A stretch of DNA of 64,000 nucleotides from Enterovibrio qingdaonensis (GCF_028683135.1 NZ_JAJUBB010000004.1:248001-312000); one strand, 5' to 3'. Shown: positions 27,922 to 37,467, counted from the stretch's first letter. Translations and numbers: made by a program. Notes: generated by a model from the sequence alone, not told the origin.

Positions 27922-29079
27922 TTACTGTTTTGAGATCGATTCAGCGACCAATTCAGTAACCATCGACGTTGATGTTTCCCCCACGACAGATCGTTTGAAA
28001 GCCTTCCCATCCCGATTAAACAAGTGACAATAATCGGCGGGAAACTCGATACAGCGTTTATCGCCCGCCTTGATCCCTGTTTGCCCTTCAACGCGGATAA
28101 CCACCGGTTCATTGCTCTGAGGTGTATTAAAATACATCAAGCACTCGTTGCCGAGTTGTTCCACCACACTCAGTTCTACGCCGCCTTCCTGAATCGCATC
28201 TTTTTCTCCGAAACGGATGTGCTCGGGACGAACACCAACCACACAGGGATCACCCACATTTGCCGACAACGTATTGGCTGACACGTCGATCTCTTGGCCT
28301 CGGTGAATCTGTACTCGCGTCGTGACTTCTCCTGTTTCAACAATATCTGCGGTCAAAAAATTCATTTTTGGAGAACCGATGAAACCCGCCACAAACGTAT
28401 TCGCGGGGTGGTTATACAGCTCAAGTGGCGAACCCACTTGCTCAACCCGTCCAGCATCTAAAACGACTATTTTGGTCGCCAATGTCATGGCTTCCACCTG
28501 ATCATGTGTAACGTAGATCATGGTCGCCCCCAAACGCTCATGAAGACGTGCGATCTCCATTCTCATCTGAACACGAAGTGATGCATCCAAATTCGATAAT
28601 GGCTCATCGAACAAAAATACCTTTGGTTCACGCACTATCGCACGACCTATTGCCACACGCTGGCGTTGACCACCGGATAAGGCTTTGGGTTTTCGCTCAA
28701 GCAATGGCTCCAATTGCAATGCTTTCGCTACCCCTAACACTTTTTCTTCTACCGTTTTAGACTCTGTTTTCGCCAGTTGGAGGCCAAATGCCATGTTTTC
28801 GTACACAGTCATATGCGGATAAAGGGCGTAGGATTGAAAGACCATACCAATCCCCCGATCAGGCGGCGGCAAGTCATTACAAACTCGGCCATCGATCATT
28901 AACTCACCACTGGTGATGTCTTCCAGCCCTGCAATCAGCCGTAGCAAGGTGGATTTACCACAACCTGACGGCCCCACAAACACCACGAAGTCACCTTTAT
29001 CAATGTGCAGATCCACATCCTTCGTCACATGGACCTTGCCAAATTTCTTGTTTACTTTATTTAAAATAACCTCAGCCAT
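27922..29079 (-). CDS. Sugar ABC transporter ATPase (MalK/UgpC/AglK type)
   Basis: 385 residues. Walker A GPSGCGKST, Q-loop MVFQSYALYPHM, signature LSGGQRQRVAIGRA, Walker B VFLFDEPLSNLD and the His switch YVTHDQ, followed by the C-terminal TOBE/regulatory domain of the CUT1 group (VGVRPEHIRFG). It powers sugar import by the two permeases upstream. It is the last gene of a five-gene operon (binding protein, permease, permease, GH13, ATPase), the gene order I know from rhizobial agl alpha-glucoside loci. AAGGATGCATT precedes the ATG. Confidence 0.9.
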   Translation of the reverse strand: MAEVILNKVNKKFGKVHVTKDVDLHIDKGDFVVFVGPSGCGKSTLLRLIAGLEDITSGELMIDGRVCNDLPPPDRGIGMVFQSYALYPHMTVYENMAFGLQLAKTESKTVEEKVLGVAKALQLEPLLERKPKALSGGQRQRVAIGRAIVREPKVFLFDEPLSNLDASLRVQMRMEIARLHERLGATMIYVTHDQVEAMTLATKIVVLDAGRVEQVGSPLELYNHPANTFVAGFIGSPKMNFLTADIVETGEVTTRVQIHRGQEIDVSANTLSANVGDPCVVGVRPEHIRFGEKDAIQEGGVELSVVEQLGNECLMYFNTPQSNEPVVIRVEGQTGIKAGDKRCIEFPADYCHLFNRDGKAFKRSVVGETSTSMVTELVAESISKQ

Positions 29080-29088
29080 AATGCATCC

Positions 29089-30720
29089 TTACTCAGTTAA
29101 ATCCGACGCAAACGCCGCCTGATAAGGCGGAAGCGTGACAACGTCGTTCTTGAGGTTGAATTGAAATCCGTGACCACGAAGCGCATGCCAAGAGCCTTCG
29201 GGTAGCGTAATTTCCATCTCCGAATCACTCAGGTTAATGGCGACCAATATGCGGGCGTTTTCATCGCTTCGCACAAACCGAAGCCCTTGGACGGATGAAA
29301 GTACATCACCCATTTCTCCGGCGACCAGTACACTGTGTTGCTTTCGCCAACGAAGGAACTGGCGATAGTGCGCCAGCATGCTGCCTGGCATATGTTCCTG
29401 AGTATCTACCGCAAGTTCGGTATGGGAATCGCCGATAGGCAACCAAGGCTCTTGGCTGCTGAATCCGGCATGTAGGTCACCTGATAACCAAGGCATCGGC
29501 GTGCGACATCCATCTCGCCCTTTGTATTCTGGCCAGAACGGAATGCCGTAGGGGTCTTGTATCTTGTCAAAGGGTATATCGGCTTCTGGCAGTCCCAATT
29601 CTTCACCTTGGTACAAACAAACGCTGCCTCGAAGCGAGGTCAAAAGCGCAAGTAACACCTTGCCATAGGCAAACTGACTCGTTTCCGTCGCCCCCCAGCG
29701 GGAAATACAGCGCACCACATCGTGATTTGATAACGCCCAACACGCCCAGCCATCACCTATCGCCTTTTCAATCCTTTCGATCACAGACGCGATATATGCA
29801 GGCGAGCGATGCACGTTCAATAGATCGAACGTATACGCCATGTGAAGTTTGTCATTGCCACTGGTGTATTGCGCCATCAGAGCCAATGGGTTGTCATCGC
29901 CAATCTCTCCCACGGTGGTAATACCGTCATACTGATCAAGCAGCGCGCGAAGTTTGGTAAGGAACGCCACATTTTCTGGTTGTGAGATATCGTACTTGTG
30001 CTTTTGCATCGAATAGGGATTGGCACCGGGCACTCCTAAGGATTTGGTATCCCCCGCTTGAAGTGGAGGATTGTCCCTAAGTTGGCTGTCATGTAGGTAG
30101 AAATTCACTGTATCCAGTCGAAACCCATCGACACCCAGATCCAGCCAAAATTTGACGGTATCCAGAAGATGCGCAACCACCTCCGGATTGTGAAAGTTTA
30201 AATCCGGCTGACTCACAAGGAAGTTATGCAAATAGTATTGCTGTCGGCGACTTTCCCACTGCCAAGCGCACCCGCCAAAAATGGATAGCCAATTATTTGG
30301 AGGTGTTCCATCTGGTTTAGCGTCAGCCCAGACATACCAATCTGATTTGACGTTGTCTCGGCTGATACGGCTCTGTTCAAACCAAGGGTGTTCATCCGAG
30401 GTATGACTTAGCACCTGATCGATCATGACTTTTAATCCAAGATCATGCGCCACCTTGATCAGGTTTCCGAAGTCCTCCAAGTTTCCAAACAAAGGATCCA
30501 CATCTCGATAGTCCGACACATCGTAGCCAAAATCCTTCATCGGAGACTTAAAAAAAGGAGATAGCCAAATGGCATCAACCCCCAACGCCGCCACATACGG
30601 CAATTGTTGAGTGATGCCCGGCAAATCCCCAATTCCATCTTGGTTGGCGTCGTAAAAGCTCCGAGGGTAGATTTGGTAGATAACCGCGCCTTTCCACCAC
30701 AATTGTTGATTGTTTTTCAT
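29089..30720 (-). CDS. GH13 alpha-glucosidase with a complete catalytic triad
   Basis: About 543 residues from the ATG at 30720 (MKNNQQLWWKGAVIYQIYPR); the longer frame to 30843 runs into the upstream permease gene and is rejected. The catalytic residues are present: nucleophile Asp in GFRLDTVN, acid/base Glu in VGEIGDDN, and Asp in LSNHDVVR. No signal peptide, so it acts in the cytosol on sugar delivered by the ABC transporter, cleaving terminal alpha-linked glucose. It lies eight bases downstream of the second permease and ten upstream of the ATPase gene. It is a paralogue of the gene at 24582. Confidence 0.88.
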   Translation of the reverse strand: MKNNQQLWWKGAVIYQIYPRSFYDANQDGIGDLPGITQQLPYVAALGVDAIWLSPFFKSPMKDFGYDVSDYRDVDPLFGNLEDFGNLIKVAHDLGLKVMIDQVLSHTSDEHPWFEQSRISRDNVKSDWYVWADAKPDGTPPNNWLSIFGGCAWQWESRRQQYYLHNFLVSQPDLNFHNPEVVAHLLDTVKFWLDLGVDGFRLDTVNFYLHDSQLRDNPPLQAGDTKSLGVPGANPYSMQKHKYDISQPENVAFLTKLRALLDQYDGITTVGEIGDDNPLALMAQYTSGNDKLHMAYTFDLLNVHRSPAYIASVIERIEKAIGDGWACWALSNHDVVRCISRWGATETSQFAYGKVLLALLTSLRGSVCLYQGEELGLPEADIPFDKIQDPYGIPFWPEYKGRDGCRTPMPWLSGDLHAGFSSQEPWLPIGDSHTELAVDTQEHMPGSMLAHYRQFLRWRKQHSVLVAGEMGDVLSSVQGLRFVRSDENARILVAINLSDSEMEITLPEGSWHALRGHGFQFNLKNDVVTLPPYQAAFASDLTE

Positions 30721-30728
30721 GTTCTTGA

Positions 30729-31559
30729 TTACCCCTTCACTGCGCCAGCGGTTAAGCCAGAAACGATACGACGCTGGAAGACGAGCACCATGACAATCAA
30801 TGGTACGGTGACAATTACTGACGCTGCCATGATGGTTCCCCATGGCAACTCGTACTGACCTGCCCCTGAAATTAAGGCGATAGCTACTGGCACGGTGCGC
30901 TGCTCATTGGTCAAGGTAAAGGTCAGTGCGAACAGAAATTCGTTCCATGCTGCGATAAACGCCAACAGTCCCGTTGTCACCAAAGCAGGCCACAATAAGG
31001 GCATGAGGACTTTGGTGATGATCTGCCAAGGGGACGCACCATCGACAATTGCCGCTTCTTCGAGCTCCAGAGGGAGTTGCTGCATAAACGTTGTGAGCAC
31101 CCACACGGTAAATGGCAACGTGAAGATCATATAAGCCAACGCGAGACCCGGCATGGAGTTATAAAGCCCAAACGCGCGAATCAGCTCGAACAAGCCAGAT
31201 AAAACGGCGACCTGAGGGAACATCGACACCCCAAGAATGGTGAGCAATACGATGTTTCTACCGCGAAAGCGTATCCTTCCTAATGCGTAAGACGCAGTAA
31301 CACCAAGCAGCAGAGAAATCGCCACGACGACCGTCGAAACCAACACGGAGTTGAACAAGTTTCGGCCAAAGGTGCCGCCTGAGAACACTGACGCGTAGTT
31401 GCTCCAATCAAACACTGACGGTAAATATTCCACCTCAAACAAGGCTGATCCTGATTTGAATGAGGTTAAAATAGCGTAATAAAATGGGAATACTGAGAAC
31501 AGCACAATCACCGACACCAAGAGGTAAAACCCGGCGCGCAAATACCATTTCTTAGACAT
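30729..31559 (-). CDS. Sugar ABC transporter permease (MalG type)
   Basis: About 276 residues. Six hydrophobic segments and the EAA loop [21 protein letters not shown] split here as [12 protein letters not shown] and the following [10 protein letters not shown], which contacts the ATPase. The ATG at 31559 is preferred because GAGGGGG lies six bases upstream; the ATG at 31574 overlaps the previous gene. Pairs with the MalF-type permease to form the membrane channel. Confidence 0.88.
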   Translation of the reverse strand: MSKKWYLRAGFYLLVSVIVLFSVFPFYYAILTSFKSGSALFEVEYLPSVFDWSNYASVFSGGTFGRNLFNSVLVSTVVVAISLLLGVTASYALGRIRFRGRNIVLLTILGVSMFPQVAVLSGLFELIRAFGLYNSMPGLALAYMIFTLPFTVWVLTTFMQQLPLELEEAAIVDGASPWQIITKVLMPLLWPALVTTGLLAFIAAWNEFLFALTFTLTNEQRTVPVAIALISGAGQYELPWGTIMAASVIVTVPLIVMVLVFQRRIVSGLTAGAVKG

Positions 31560-31560
31560 C

Positions 31561-32481
31561 CTATGCCCCCTCATTCATGTTTCTGCGTCCGATATACAGA
31601 TACGCAATGGTGCACAAAGCCACAATAAGGAACAGCAACGTCGACGCGGCCGATCCGTATCCAACATCCTGAAAATCAACAAGATTCTGCCTTGCGTATA
31701 CAGACATTGACATCGTCGCTTCGTTTGATGGCGTCAAAACATAGATCAAATCAAACACGCGTAATGCGTCTAGTGCCCTAAAAACAACGGCGACCATGAT
31801 GGCAGGCATGATCAAGGGAAGGGTAACTTTGAAGAAGACTTTGACTGGGTGTATTCCGTCAATTTTGGCGGCTTCATAGCAATCAGAGGGCAACATTTGT
31901 AAAGCCGCAAGGATCAGCAATGCCATAAATGGCGTCGTTTTCCAAACGTCGACAGCGATAACCACATTCAAAGAAAGATCCGAGTCTGCCGTAAATGCCA
32001 ACGGAGAAGCGATCAATCCCAATGTCATCAGAAAGTCATTCACGATCCCAAACTGATCGTGAAGCATCCAACCCCACATTTTTGCAGAAACGATGGTGGG
32101 AATAGCCCAAGGCACCAATACGGCGGCGCGCACCAAACCTTGTCCTTTGAACTTGGTGTTAAGTACCAAAGCAACGATAACACCAAACACGGTTTCCAAA
32201 CTGACCGACACAACGGCGAAATAGAGTGTATTCCACACCGATTGCCACCATGTTGGGTCGAACAAAATGCCGTAATATTCGCCGTCTTCGAGTATGAAGT
32301 AGTTATCTAACCCTATGAATTCCGCCGCCCCGCTGCCGTCCAATGTTGCGTTAGTCAAACTGAACCAAAACGTACGCAGCAATGGCCAACCCGCCACCAT
32401 CGCGAGCGTAATGAGCATAGGCGTCAGAAACCACCAGGCGGCGCGTACGCGCCTGCGCGTCAATGCGCTGGTATGTTCCAT
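31561..32481 (-). CDS. Sugar ABC transporter permease (MalF type)
   Basis: About 306 residues. The Met at 32481 ([11 protein letters not shown]) follows AAAAGGA and is preferred to 32502. Multiple membrane spans, and an EAA-type loop [20 protein letters not shown] that shows CUT1 membership. Stop and next start are almost adjacent, so the two permeases are made in balance. Confidence 0.88.
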   Translation of the reverse strand: MEHTSALTRRRVRAAWWFLTPMLITLAMVAGWPLLRTFWFSLTNATLDGSGAAEFIGLDNYFILEDGEYYGILFDPTWWQSVWNTLYFAVVSVSLETVFGVIVALVLNTKFKGQGLVRAAVLVPWAIPTIVSAKMWGWMLHDQFGIVNDFLMTLGLIASPLAFTADSDLSLNVVIAVDVWKTTPFMALLILAALQMLPSDCYEAAKIDGIHPVKVFFKVTLPLIMPAIMVAVVFRALDALRVFDLIYVLTPSNEATMSMSVYARQNLVDFQDVGYGSAASTLLFLIVALCTIAYLYIGRRNMNEGA

Positions 32482-32541
32482 AGTATTTCCTTTTAAATGC
32501 AACTGTCAGGCGCACAGCGCGCCTGAGAGGGATATAGAGAT

Positions 32542-33804
32542 TTACCAGCGGCCACCACGGCTGATGCGCTTGAGATCTTTATTTAACTTGGTAAGCGCGG
32601 CGTCGGCCGTCACGTTGCCAGAGAGCACGCTATGAGTTGCATTCCAAAAGGCATTGGAAACTTGATTGTATTTCGCGCCAGTCGCTGTGGAAGGACGCGG
32701 GGTCCCGTTAGCGAAGGTGTTGTAGAGGCTGCCAAAAAACGGTACGGCAGTCAGCACTTCTTCGTCTTCGTACAAAGATTCAATGGTGGGGTTATAGGAG
32801 CCGACAATTGCGCGACGTTTTTGTTCTTCAAGTGAGGTTAAATACATGACAAGGCTTGCTGCCACCTCAGGGTGCTCAGAATACTTTGAAACCGCGAGTT
32901 GCCATCCGCCCAAGGTGCCGGCATGACTCCCGTTCTCTCCCCCTTTTGGAAGAGCCACTACGCCAATTTTGTCTTTGACTGGTGAGTCGTCACTGTTGCC
33001 CAGTGACCAAGCATATGGCCAATTACGCATAAAGACGGCGTTTCCGGTTTGAAATACCCCTCTCGCCTCTTCTTCGCCATAGTTCAATACGCCAGGTGGC
33101 GATATGGTATTGATCCAGCCCGCTGCCGTCGTCAGGGCCTGCTTCGCGTTATCATTGTTAATCGTGATCTTGCCATTTTCATCCACAATGGTGCCGCCAT
33201 CATACGATGCTACCCATTCCAACGCGTCACAGGTCAAGCCTTCATAGGCGCGACCTTGCCAGACAAACCCCCACATTTTGTCATTACCCGCTTCACGTTC
33301 GGCATCCATGATCTTTTGGGCGGATTCAGTCAGTTGCTCCCACGTTTCCGGCGGTTGTTCGTCATATTTTTCTAGGAGATCTTTTCGGTAATACAACACA
33401 CCAGCGTCGGTAAACCATGGCATGGCAACCAGACGATCTTTGACGGTATTGTTTGCGACGATCGAGGGGAAATGAAGATCTTGCGCCCCATTGGAGTATT
33501 CTTTGAGGTCAATAAAGTGATTACCTAAGATCCCAGGCCATATGACATCAATTTGGAAAACATCAATGTCGTTTGCACCCGCAGCAAGAAGTTGCTGATA
33601 CAAGGCCAAGCGCTCGGTGGTTGAATTCGGGGTGGTGACGATTTTCGCCGTATGCCCGGTTTCTTTTTCCCAAGCCTCGACACCTTCCTGACAAAGCTCA
33701 AGCTCCTGTCCGACAGCACCGCATGAAATAGAGATAGTTTCAGCGTATACCGTGGTACTTAACAGCATTGAAGCGGCTAGCGCTCCGAAGATAGCACGTT
33801 TCAT
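32542..33804 (-). CDS. Sugar ABC transporter substrate-binding protein
   Basis: 420 residues with a Sec signal peptide (about 1-21, ending TVYAET). The mature part is a MalE/TMBP-like binding protein: YQQLLAAGANDIDVFQIDVIW split into QQLLAAG and DVFQIDVIWPG blocks, WFTDAGVLYYRKDLL, FVWQGRAYEGLTCDALEW and LGGWQLAVSKYS. This is closest in style to trehalose/maltose-binding proteins (ThuE, TMBP). With the GH13 gene in the operon, an alpha-glucoside such as trehalose, maltose or sucrose is likely. GGGAG precedes the ATG. There is no local LacI regulator. Confidence 0.87.
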   Translation of the reverse strand: MKRAIFGALAASMLLSTTVYAETISISCGAVGQELELCQEGVEAWEKETGHTAKIVTTPNSTTERLALYQQLLAAGANDIDVFQIDVIWPGILGNHFIDLKEYSNGAQDLHFPSIVANNTVKDRLVAMPWFTDAGVLYYRKDLLEKYDEQPPETWEQLTESAQKIMDAEREAGNDKMWGFVWQGRAYEGLTCDALEWVASYDGGTIVDENGKITINNDNAKQALTTAAGWINTISPPGVLNYGEEEARGVFQTGNAVFMRNWPYAWSLGNSDDSPVKDKIGVVALPKGGENGSHAGTLGGWQLAVSKYSEHPEVAASLVMYLTSLEEQKRRAIVGSYNPTIESLYEDEEVLTAVPFFGSLYNTFANGTPRPSTATGAKYNQVSNAFWNATHSVLSGNVTADAALTKLNKDLKRISRGGRW

Positions 33805-33842
33805 GGATCACTCCCTGTCGTGTCATCCCGGTGTTACCTCAA

Positions 33843-34184
33843 TTAACTATCTCGCCAACAAGACACAGGAACTTCCAGTTCATTGATCGTTTCTTTGATC
33901 GTTCCTTGTTGATGATGAGCAGACGTTGAGTAGGTGTTTCTGCCGATAAGCCAACCCACAGGAACCGACGAATAGAGAGGCACTTCCAGCACCATTCTTT
34001 GCTTATTCGACGCTTCACTGCGCAACAGGTTATTTCGCTGGGTATCTTCTGCAAACCGTAACAACACATGCCAATTCTCAAAGCCTTGCTCACGCGCAAC
34101 GAGCTCCAATGCCTGCATGTGCGAGCACTGAATCTGACGCTTTAGACATTTAGCCTGATGTTTCAACGTTTTGATATCGAGCAT
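33843..34184 (-). CDS. Small protein with a glyoxalase-superfamily-type helical motif, unknown function
   Basis: 113 residues. The N-terminus has LKHQAKCLKRQIQ, then SHMQALELVAREQGFENWHVLL, written here as SHMQALELVA and GFENWHVLL. This LKxxAKxL...SHxxALElVAxxxGFxNWxxL pattern occurs in small proteins annotated as glyoxalase-superfamily or plasmid-related. The C-terminal half is not recognised. No strong ribosome-binding site is seen. It ends 38 bases before the binding-protein gene in the same direction, so it could share that operon's transcript. Confidence 0.5.
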   Translation of the reverse strand: MLDIKTLKHQAKCLKRQIQCSHMQALELVAREQGFENWHVLLRFAEDTQRNNLLRSEASNKQRMVLEVPLYSSVPVGWLIGRNTYSTSAHHQQGTIKETINELEVPVSCWRDS

Positions 34185-34429
34185 AATTTGGCTAGTGGTG
34201 TCACTATGGTTAATACATTACCGACAAAAACGTATACGGCGGCCCACTCGCTGCACACATCCCTTCCGGGTGACAACCAATTCATTTGAGGTATGTAGTA
34301 GGTAGATATTGCGTTGCTTTGCCAGCGTGGGCGGCAGGCCGATATCTGCGGCTCAAAACAAACGCTAGCATTCAATTAACAGGGATGCAACATGGCAAGC
34401 GGGGAATATCTTCCGTTGATGCAAACAAA
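34185..34429. other. Intergenic region with no recognised gene
   Basis: About 245 bases between the small helical protein gene and the rctB terminator. Frames present in both directions have no ribosome-binding site and no protein-like composition. It presumably contains the promoter for 34184 and the sugar operon. Confidence 0.4.
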
Positions 34430-34459
34430 AGACAAAAAAAACGAGCCCAAAGGCTCGTT
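34430..34459 (-). terminator. Intrinsic terminator downstream of rctB
   Basis: Stem ACGAGCC / GGCTCGT with a four-base loop. On the minus strand it ends in a run of eight T, and only that direction has a T-run, so it most likely ends rctB transcription about 130 bases after its stop. Confidence 0.75.
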
Positions 34460-34585
34460 GAAAAGGTTAGCAAAAGTGCATCTGGGAGCCCAAATGCCAA
34501 TAGGACAAAGGTATCTATTCGCCTTCAATCCTAGACGTCGTGGCTAACCCTCATGTCAGTGTATTGTCAGCACTCGGTGAGAGTT

Positions 34586-36568
34586 CTATCCCCCTGAGGC
34601 GACTTCATCTAATACGGTAAGTACGCTAGCATCCAAATGGCCATCGAAAACCTGGCGACACACCTTACGACGAACCGCAAGACCAGAGATCAATCGTTCA
34701 ATAGACAAATGCTTTTCATCTTGATGCCCATTGTAGAACTCAATCGTTTTACTTAGCGTTTCATACGGCATGATCTCACCATCGACTCTTAGCCAGTCTA
34801 ACTTGTCCATAAACGCCTGACATTCTTCCGTAATGGTTGCCGCGGGATGACCCGTCATGGCCGACAATGCAGTGATGCTTCGCTGCAGAGCCTCGGGGGA
34901 CGTATATTTCGACAGGGTGATCGTCAGCTCATCAGCATTGATTTCGACAAGATGTTTACGCTGCTTAACGCGACGACCTAGACGTCCTCCCCGCTTCTCT
35001 TTGCGTTGAATCGGTTCGAACTCACCATCAATGATCTCGGAAAGCTGATCAAGGTCCTGTTTGGGCAAGATCTCGTTACGAAGCGGGTTTGGCATAGTTG
35101 GAGCCAACGATCGCTTCCCTTCGTTGTACGTTTTGGCACGAGAATAGCGGATCACTTCATCCACGTTACACTTGATATCAATCCGATAGTCAGGATGCTT
35201 TTTATCATCATCCATCCGATAAACCGTCAAATGATAGCCATACAAGTTAACCGCAAACACATCTTCAGCTTGTGCTTCCTTCTTCGCCATCTTACGAAGC
35301 TCTCGAACCAAATCACTCGAAAAACGCCGCCATTCGATGTTTCTCGCCATTTTCTGGTTGAGGTCACTCAGAGTAATAGAATCTTCAAGACGACGCGACA
35401 TACGGCTTCTGAAGAGGCTATACAGCTGGAATACCAGTGTATGCTGGCGCAAAATTTCCGGTGGAAACAGGAAGAAGTAATCGCGCGTCATTAACTCTTC
35501 GAAAAATGACGGTTCCCACACCATGATATAGAGATTGGGTTTGATGCGGATCTCACCATCCTCTCCTTCTCTCGGTGCCTCTTCCGAAGCAGTGATCGTT
35601 CGAGCGATGAATCGGAATCGATCACTTTTAAATCCTTCAGGCATGTTCTCACTCAACCAGCGGCCGGTCAGTTCATGCAGTTGGAAATCGGTAAACTCGA
35701 TCCTATCGATACTTTCACGGATCGAGTCTCGCGCAGGACCACTGTCTTTTTTGCCACGCAACGAAAGAATATCAGTGATGTACACGGGCGTTTTATTACC
35801 AATCTTCTGAGTTTGAAGCTCATAATTCGGCAAGTGATGATCATGGTATTGAACTGTCAAAGTAAACAACGCAAAAAGCGTCATCAGATCGTCGACGGTC
35901 ATGATCGACTTTGAGGATCGAGTCTCAATGATCGCTTTTGAACCACTGATCGCCACCATTGATTTCTGGTAACTTTTCTTCGTTCTAGGCGGTGCTAAAG
36001 CCTGATCAATGATACCGGCCCAACTGGTTGGTGAAATGAGAATCTGATCTTTCTCATCAGGCATCATTGGTGGTGTCCCCAAACCATGTTCGTGGAGCAA
36101 TTGCTTGTTAACATGATTTTGAGCCAACGCTTTAGAACGCTTTTGTTTCGCAATGACTTTGGTTTTTTCTGACTGGAGACCCGCTGACCCCAATACGGAG
36201 ATCAATTGGCTTGGGTTAACAAAGCGATGAAGCATTGTTTTACCTGCCAAGCCTTCTTCGAACCTAACACCTTGTTGTGTAAAGAGTCCAATTTGGACTG
36301 CCGCACGAAGACGTTGTTGAATAGCAGCTCGGGTTAAATGGCCGTCTGTGGCTTCAACCAGTTCTGTCGTAGAAACGAATCCGTCTTTTGACGCAAAGCC
36401 TCTCAAAGAAATGAGATTCAGAAGTTCAAGAATACTTTTTGTAACGCCTCTAAAATGTTCATACTGGGGCAACCAATCTATCAGTTGACCATGGACTTCA
36501 AAGAGGTGCCCGTCTTTGTGAGAACGAGGGGCAACGATCAGGATTTTTTCGGAAGGACTCGAGGCCAT
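34586..36568 (-). CDS. rctB: Chromosome II replication initiator RctB
   Basis: About 660 residues from the ATG at 36568, close to the 658 of V. cholerae RctB; an in-frame ATG at 36610 would add 14 residues not found there. AAGGAG is 11 bases upstream. Blocks I recognise from RctB: HKDGHLFEVHGQLIDW, HFRGVTKSILELLNLISLRG, TRAAIQQRLRAAVQIG, FEEGLAGKTMLHRFVNP, ALAPPRTKKSYQKSM and VDDLMTLFALFTLTVQYHDH, all with minor changes. It binds 12-mer iterons to unwind ori2 and 39-mers to inhibit initiation, and is specific to Vibrionaceae. The gene is transcribed away from ori2. Confidence 0.95.
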   Translation of the reverse strand: MASSPSEKILIVAPRSHKDGHLFEVHGQLIDWLPQYEHFRGVTKSILELLNLISLRGFASKDGFVSTTELVEATDGHLTRAAIQQRLRAAVQIGLFTQQGVRFEEGLAGKTMLHRFVNPSQLISVLGSAGLQSEKTKVIAKQKRSKALAQNHVNKQLLHEHGLGTPPMMPDEKDQILISPTSWAGIIDQALAPPRTKKSYQKSMVAISGSKAIIETRSSKSIMTVDDLMTLFALFTLTVQYHDHHLPNYELQTQKIGNKTPVYITDILSLRGKKDSGPARDSIRESIDRIEFTDFQLHELTGRWLSENMPEGFKSDRFRFIARTITASEEAPREGEDGEIRIKPNLYIMVWEPSFFEELMTRDYFFLFPPEILRQHTLVFQLYSLFRSRMSRRLEDSITLSDLNQKMARNIEWRRFSSDLVRELRKMAKKEAQAEDVFAVNLYGYHLTVYRMDDDKKHPDYRIDIKCNVDEVIRYSRAKTYNEGKRSLAPTMPNPLRNEILPKQDLDQLSEIIDGEFEPIQRKEKRGGRLGRRVKQRKHLVEINADELTITLSKYTSPEALQRSITALSAMTGHPAATITEECQAFMDKLDWLRVDGEIMPYETLSKTIEFYNGHQDEKHLSIERLISGLAVRRKVCRQVFDGHLDASVLTVLDEVASGG

Positions 36569-36612
36569 TCGCCACAGCTCCTTGTATGCATAAGTGTAAT
36601 CGAAATACAAGA

Positions 36613-36641
36613 GGCCGTAATTGAGCCATCTTTCCGAGAAG
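36613..36641. promoter_or_regulatory. 29-mer-like RctB site at the rctB promoter
   Basis: CCGTAATT at 36615-36622, a 9-base spacer, then TTCCGAGAA at 36632-36640. The two origin 39-mers have the same two blocks but a 19-base spacer, exactly 10 bp more. In V. cholerae a 29-mer, a 39-mer lacking 10 bp, controls the rctB promoter. This copy starts about 45 bases before the rctB start codon, the expected place. I assigned it by spacing and context, not by comparison with a published alignment. Confidence 0.75.
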
Positions 36642-36795
36642 AGTAATAAAAAATTAAAAAGAAAGAAAGATCTTTTTTGAAGAAGATTTTTAACTGATCT
36701 TTATGATTAATAGTGATCTATATGATTAATTGATCTTATGATCTGGTTTTATTTCTGATTGTAACTTGCTGTTTATAAAGAAATATATTTTTGCA
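36642..36795. other. AT-rich, GATC-rich DNA unwinding segment of ori2
   Basis: Strongly A+T-rich, with five Dam sites (GATC at 36669, 36696, 36715, 36732 and 36740) in about 75 bp. It lies between the rctB promoter and the six-iteron array. In chromosome II origins the AT-rich segment beside the 12-mers is where the duplex opens, and Dam methylation of GATC within iterons is required for RctB binding. Confidence 0.75.
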
Positions 36796-36807
36796 CGATC
36801 CGAAAGA

Positions 36808-36934
36808 ATGATCACGGCTTTCCCAGAAGCATGATCATTAAGTTCTTGAAAGCATGATCATTAGAAGTTCGAAAACATGATCATCATCATTTCGAAAGCG
36901 TGATCATCAATGCCTCAAAAGCATGATCAAGCTA
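36808..36934 (+). repeat. ori2 core: six 12-mer RctB iterons at a fixed 23-bp pitch
   Basis: ATGATCA-type 12-mers begin at 36808, 36831, 36854, 36877, 36900 and 36923, each exactly 23 bp from the next, all in the same direction. Five start ATGATCA and one GTGATCA; each is preceded by a purine-rich GAAAGC-like word. The pitch is close to two helical turns and puts every RctB on the same DNA face. Each iteron has a GATC. This matches the six regularly spaced 12-mers of the minimal ori2 in V. cholerae. Confidence 0.93.
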
Positions 36935-36944
36935 CTTTCACATG

Positions 36945-36953
36945 TTATCCACA
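36945..36953 (+). promoter_or_regulatory. DnaA box in ori2
   Basis: TTATCCACA is a perfect consensus DnaA box, 11 bp after the last core iteron. DnaA is needed for ori2 firing in V. cholerae, although RctB is the limiting initiator. Confidence 0.88.
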
Positions 36954-37021
36954 GATCGAATTCTATCATCATTGGATAAATAGAAAATCCAACTCTCTTC
37001 TCACTCTTCTGGTCCGGAAAA

Positions 37022-37033
37022 ATGATCAGGGAA
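37022..37033 (+). repeat. RctB 12-mer iteron in the ori2 regulatory region
   Basis: ATGATCAGGGAA, single copy outside the phased core, in the part between the DnaA box and parA2 that acts in replication control in V. cholerae (the inc region). Confidence 0.7.
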
Positions 37034-37173
37034 ACGTGATTTCGACCTGTTTTGAATACTATGTAGACGCTAAATCGGCAACTATCCCAGTTGAACGACA
37101 AGCTAGAGTGTAAATTGAAATGACACATGGCGTATTTTAGTCGACTGTGAATATGTGTCCGAGCATCGAAACG

Positions 37174-37185
37174 ATGATCAAGTAG
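37174..37185 (+). repeat. RctB 12-mer iteron, one arm of a spaced inverted pair
   Basis: ATGATCAAGTAG preceded by ATCGAAACG. The same block, inverted, is at 37354-37374 (CTACTTGATCAT then TGTTTCGAT), so the two form a 20-bp inverted repeat with about 170 bp between. Confidence 0.75.
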
Positions 37186-37287
37186 GTGCTATTGCATTTC
37201 AACATCAAGGTAAAAACCACACCAATCCCCGTAGAGTTCTCCTGTTATCGTATTGATTCTCGATAAAATCAGTATTGAAAAGGCATC

Positions 37288-37326
37288 AGCCGTAATTTTG
37301 ACGAGGTTCATCATCGTTCCGCGAAG
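37288..37326 (+). repeat. 39-mer-like RctB site B
   Basis: CCGTAATT at 37290-37297, a 19-base spacer and TTCCGCGAA at 37317-37325. It has the same architecture as the site at 37622. In V. cholerae 39-mers bind RctB and inhibit ori2. The exact ends of the 39-mer are my estimate. Confidence 0.75.
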
Positions 37327-37353
37327 TCCCCGAACCGTAGAATCGTGAAATGA

Positions 37354-37365
37354 CTACTTGATCAT
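37354..37365 (-). repeat. RctB 12-mer iteron, inverted
   Basis: CTACTTGATCAT on the plus strand, which reads ATGATCAAGTAG on the minus strand. It is the second arm of the inverted pair with 37174. Confidence 0.75.
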
Positions 37366-37424
37366 TGTTTCGATAAATTAGGATCTTCAATTTGTTTTTT
37401 TGGTGAAGAGTTAAGCTTACTAAC

Positions 37425-37436
37425 GCTCTTGATCAT
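37425..37436 (-). repeat. RctB 12-mer iteron, inverted, consensus-like
   Basis: GCTCTTGATCAT, minus strand ATGATCAAGAGC, is the 12-mer sequence I know from V. cholerae ori2. Confidence 0.8.
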
Positions 37437-37467
37437 CGTTCCTTTCGGCTCAAATTTGTTTGGAAAG

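Noticed and set aside
34163-34534. Frames of 70-82 codons in the gap near the rctB terminator
   Set aside because: No ribosome-binding site; one overlaps the terminator hairpin and the composition looks random.
36808-36934. Regular 23-bp repeats that could be taken for a CRISPR array
   Set aside because: The conserved part is a 7-12 bp ATGATCA word and the unit is only 23 bp; this is the RctB iteron array beside rctB.
36907-37128. Open frames on both strands across the origin (about 67-73 codons)
   Set aside because: They overlap iterons, the DnaA box and regulatory sites, have no ribosome-binding site and no protein-like composition.
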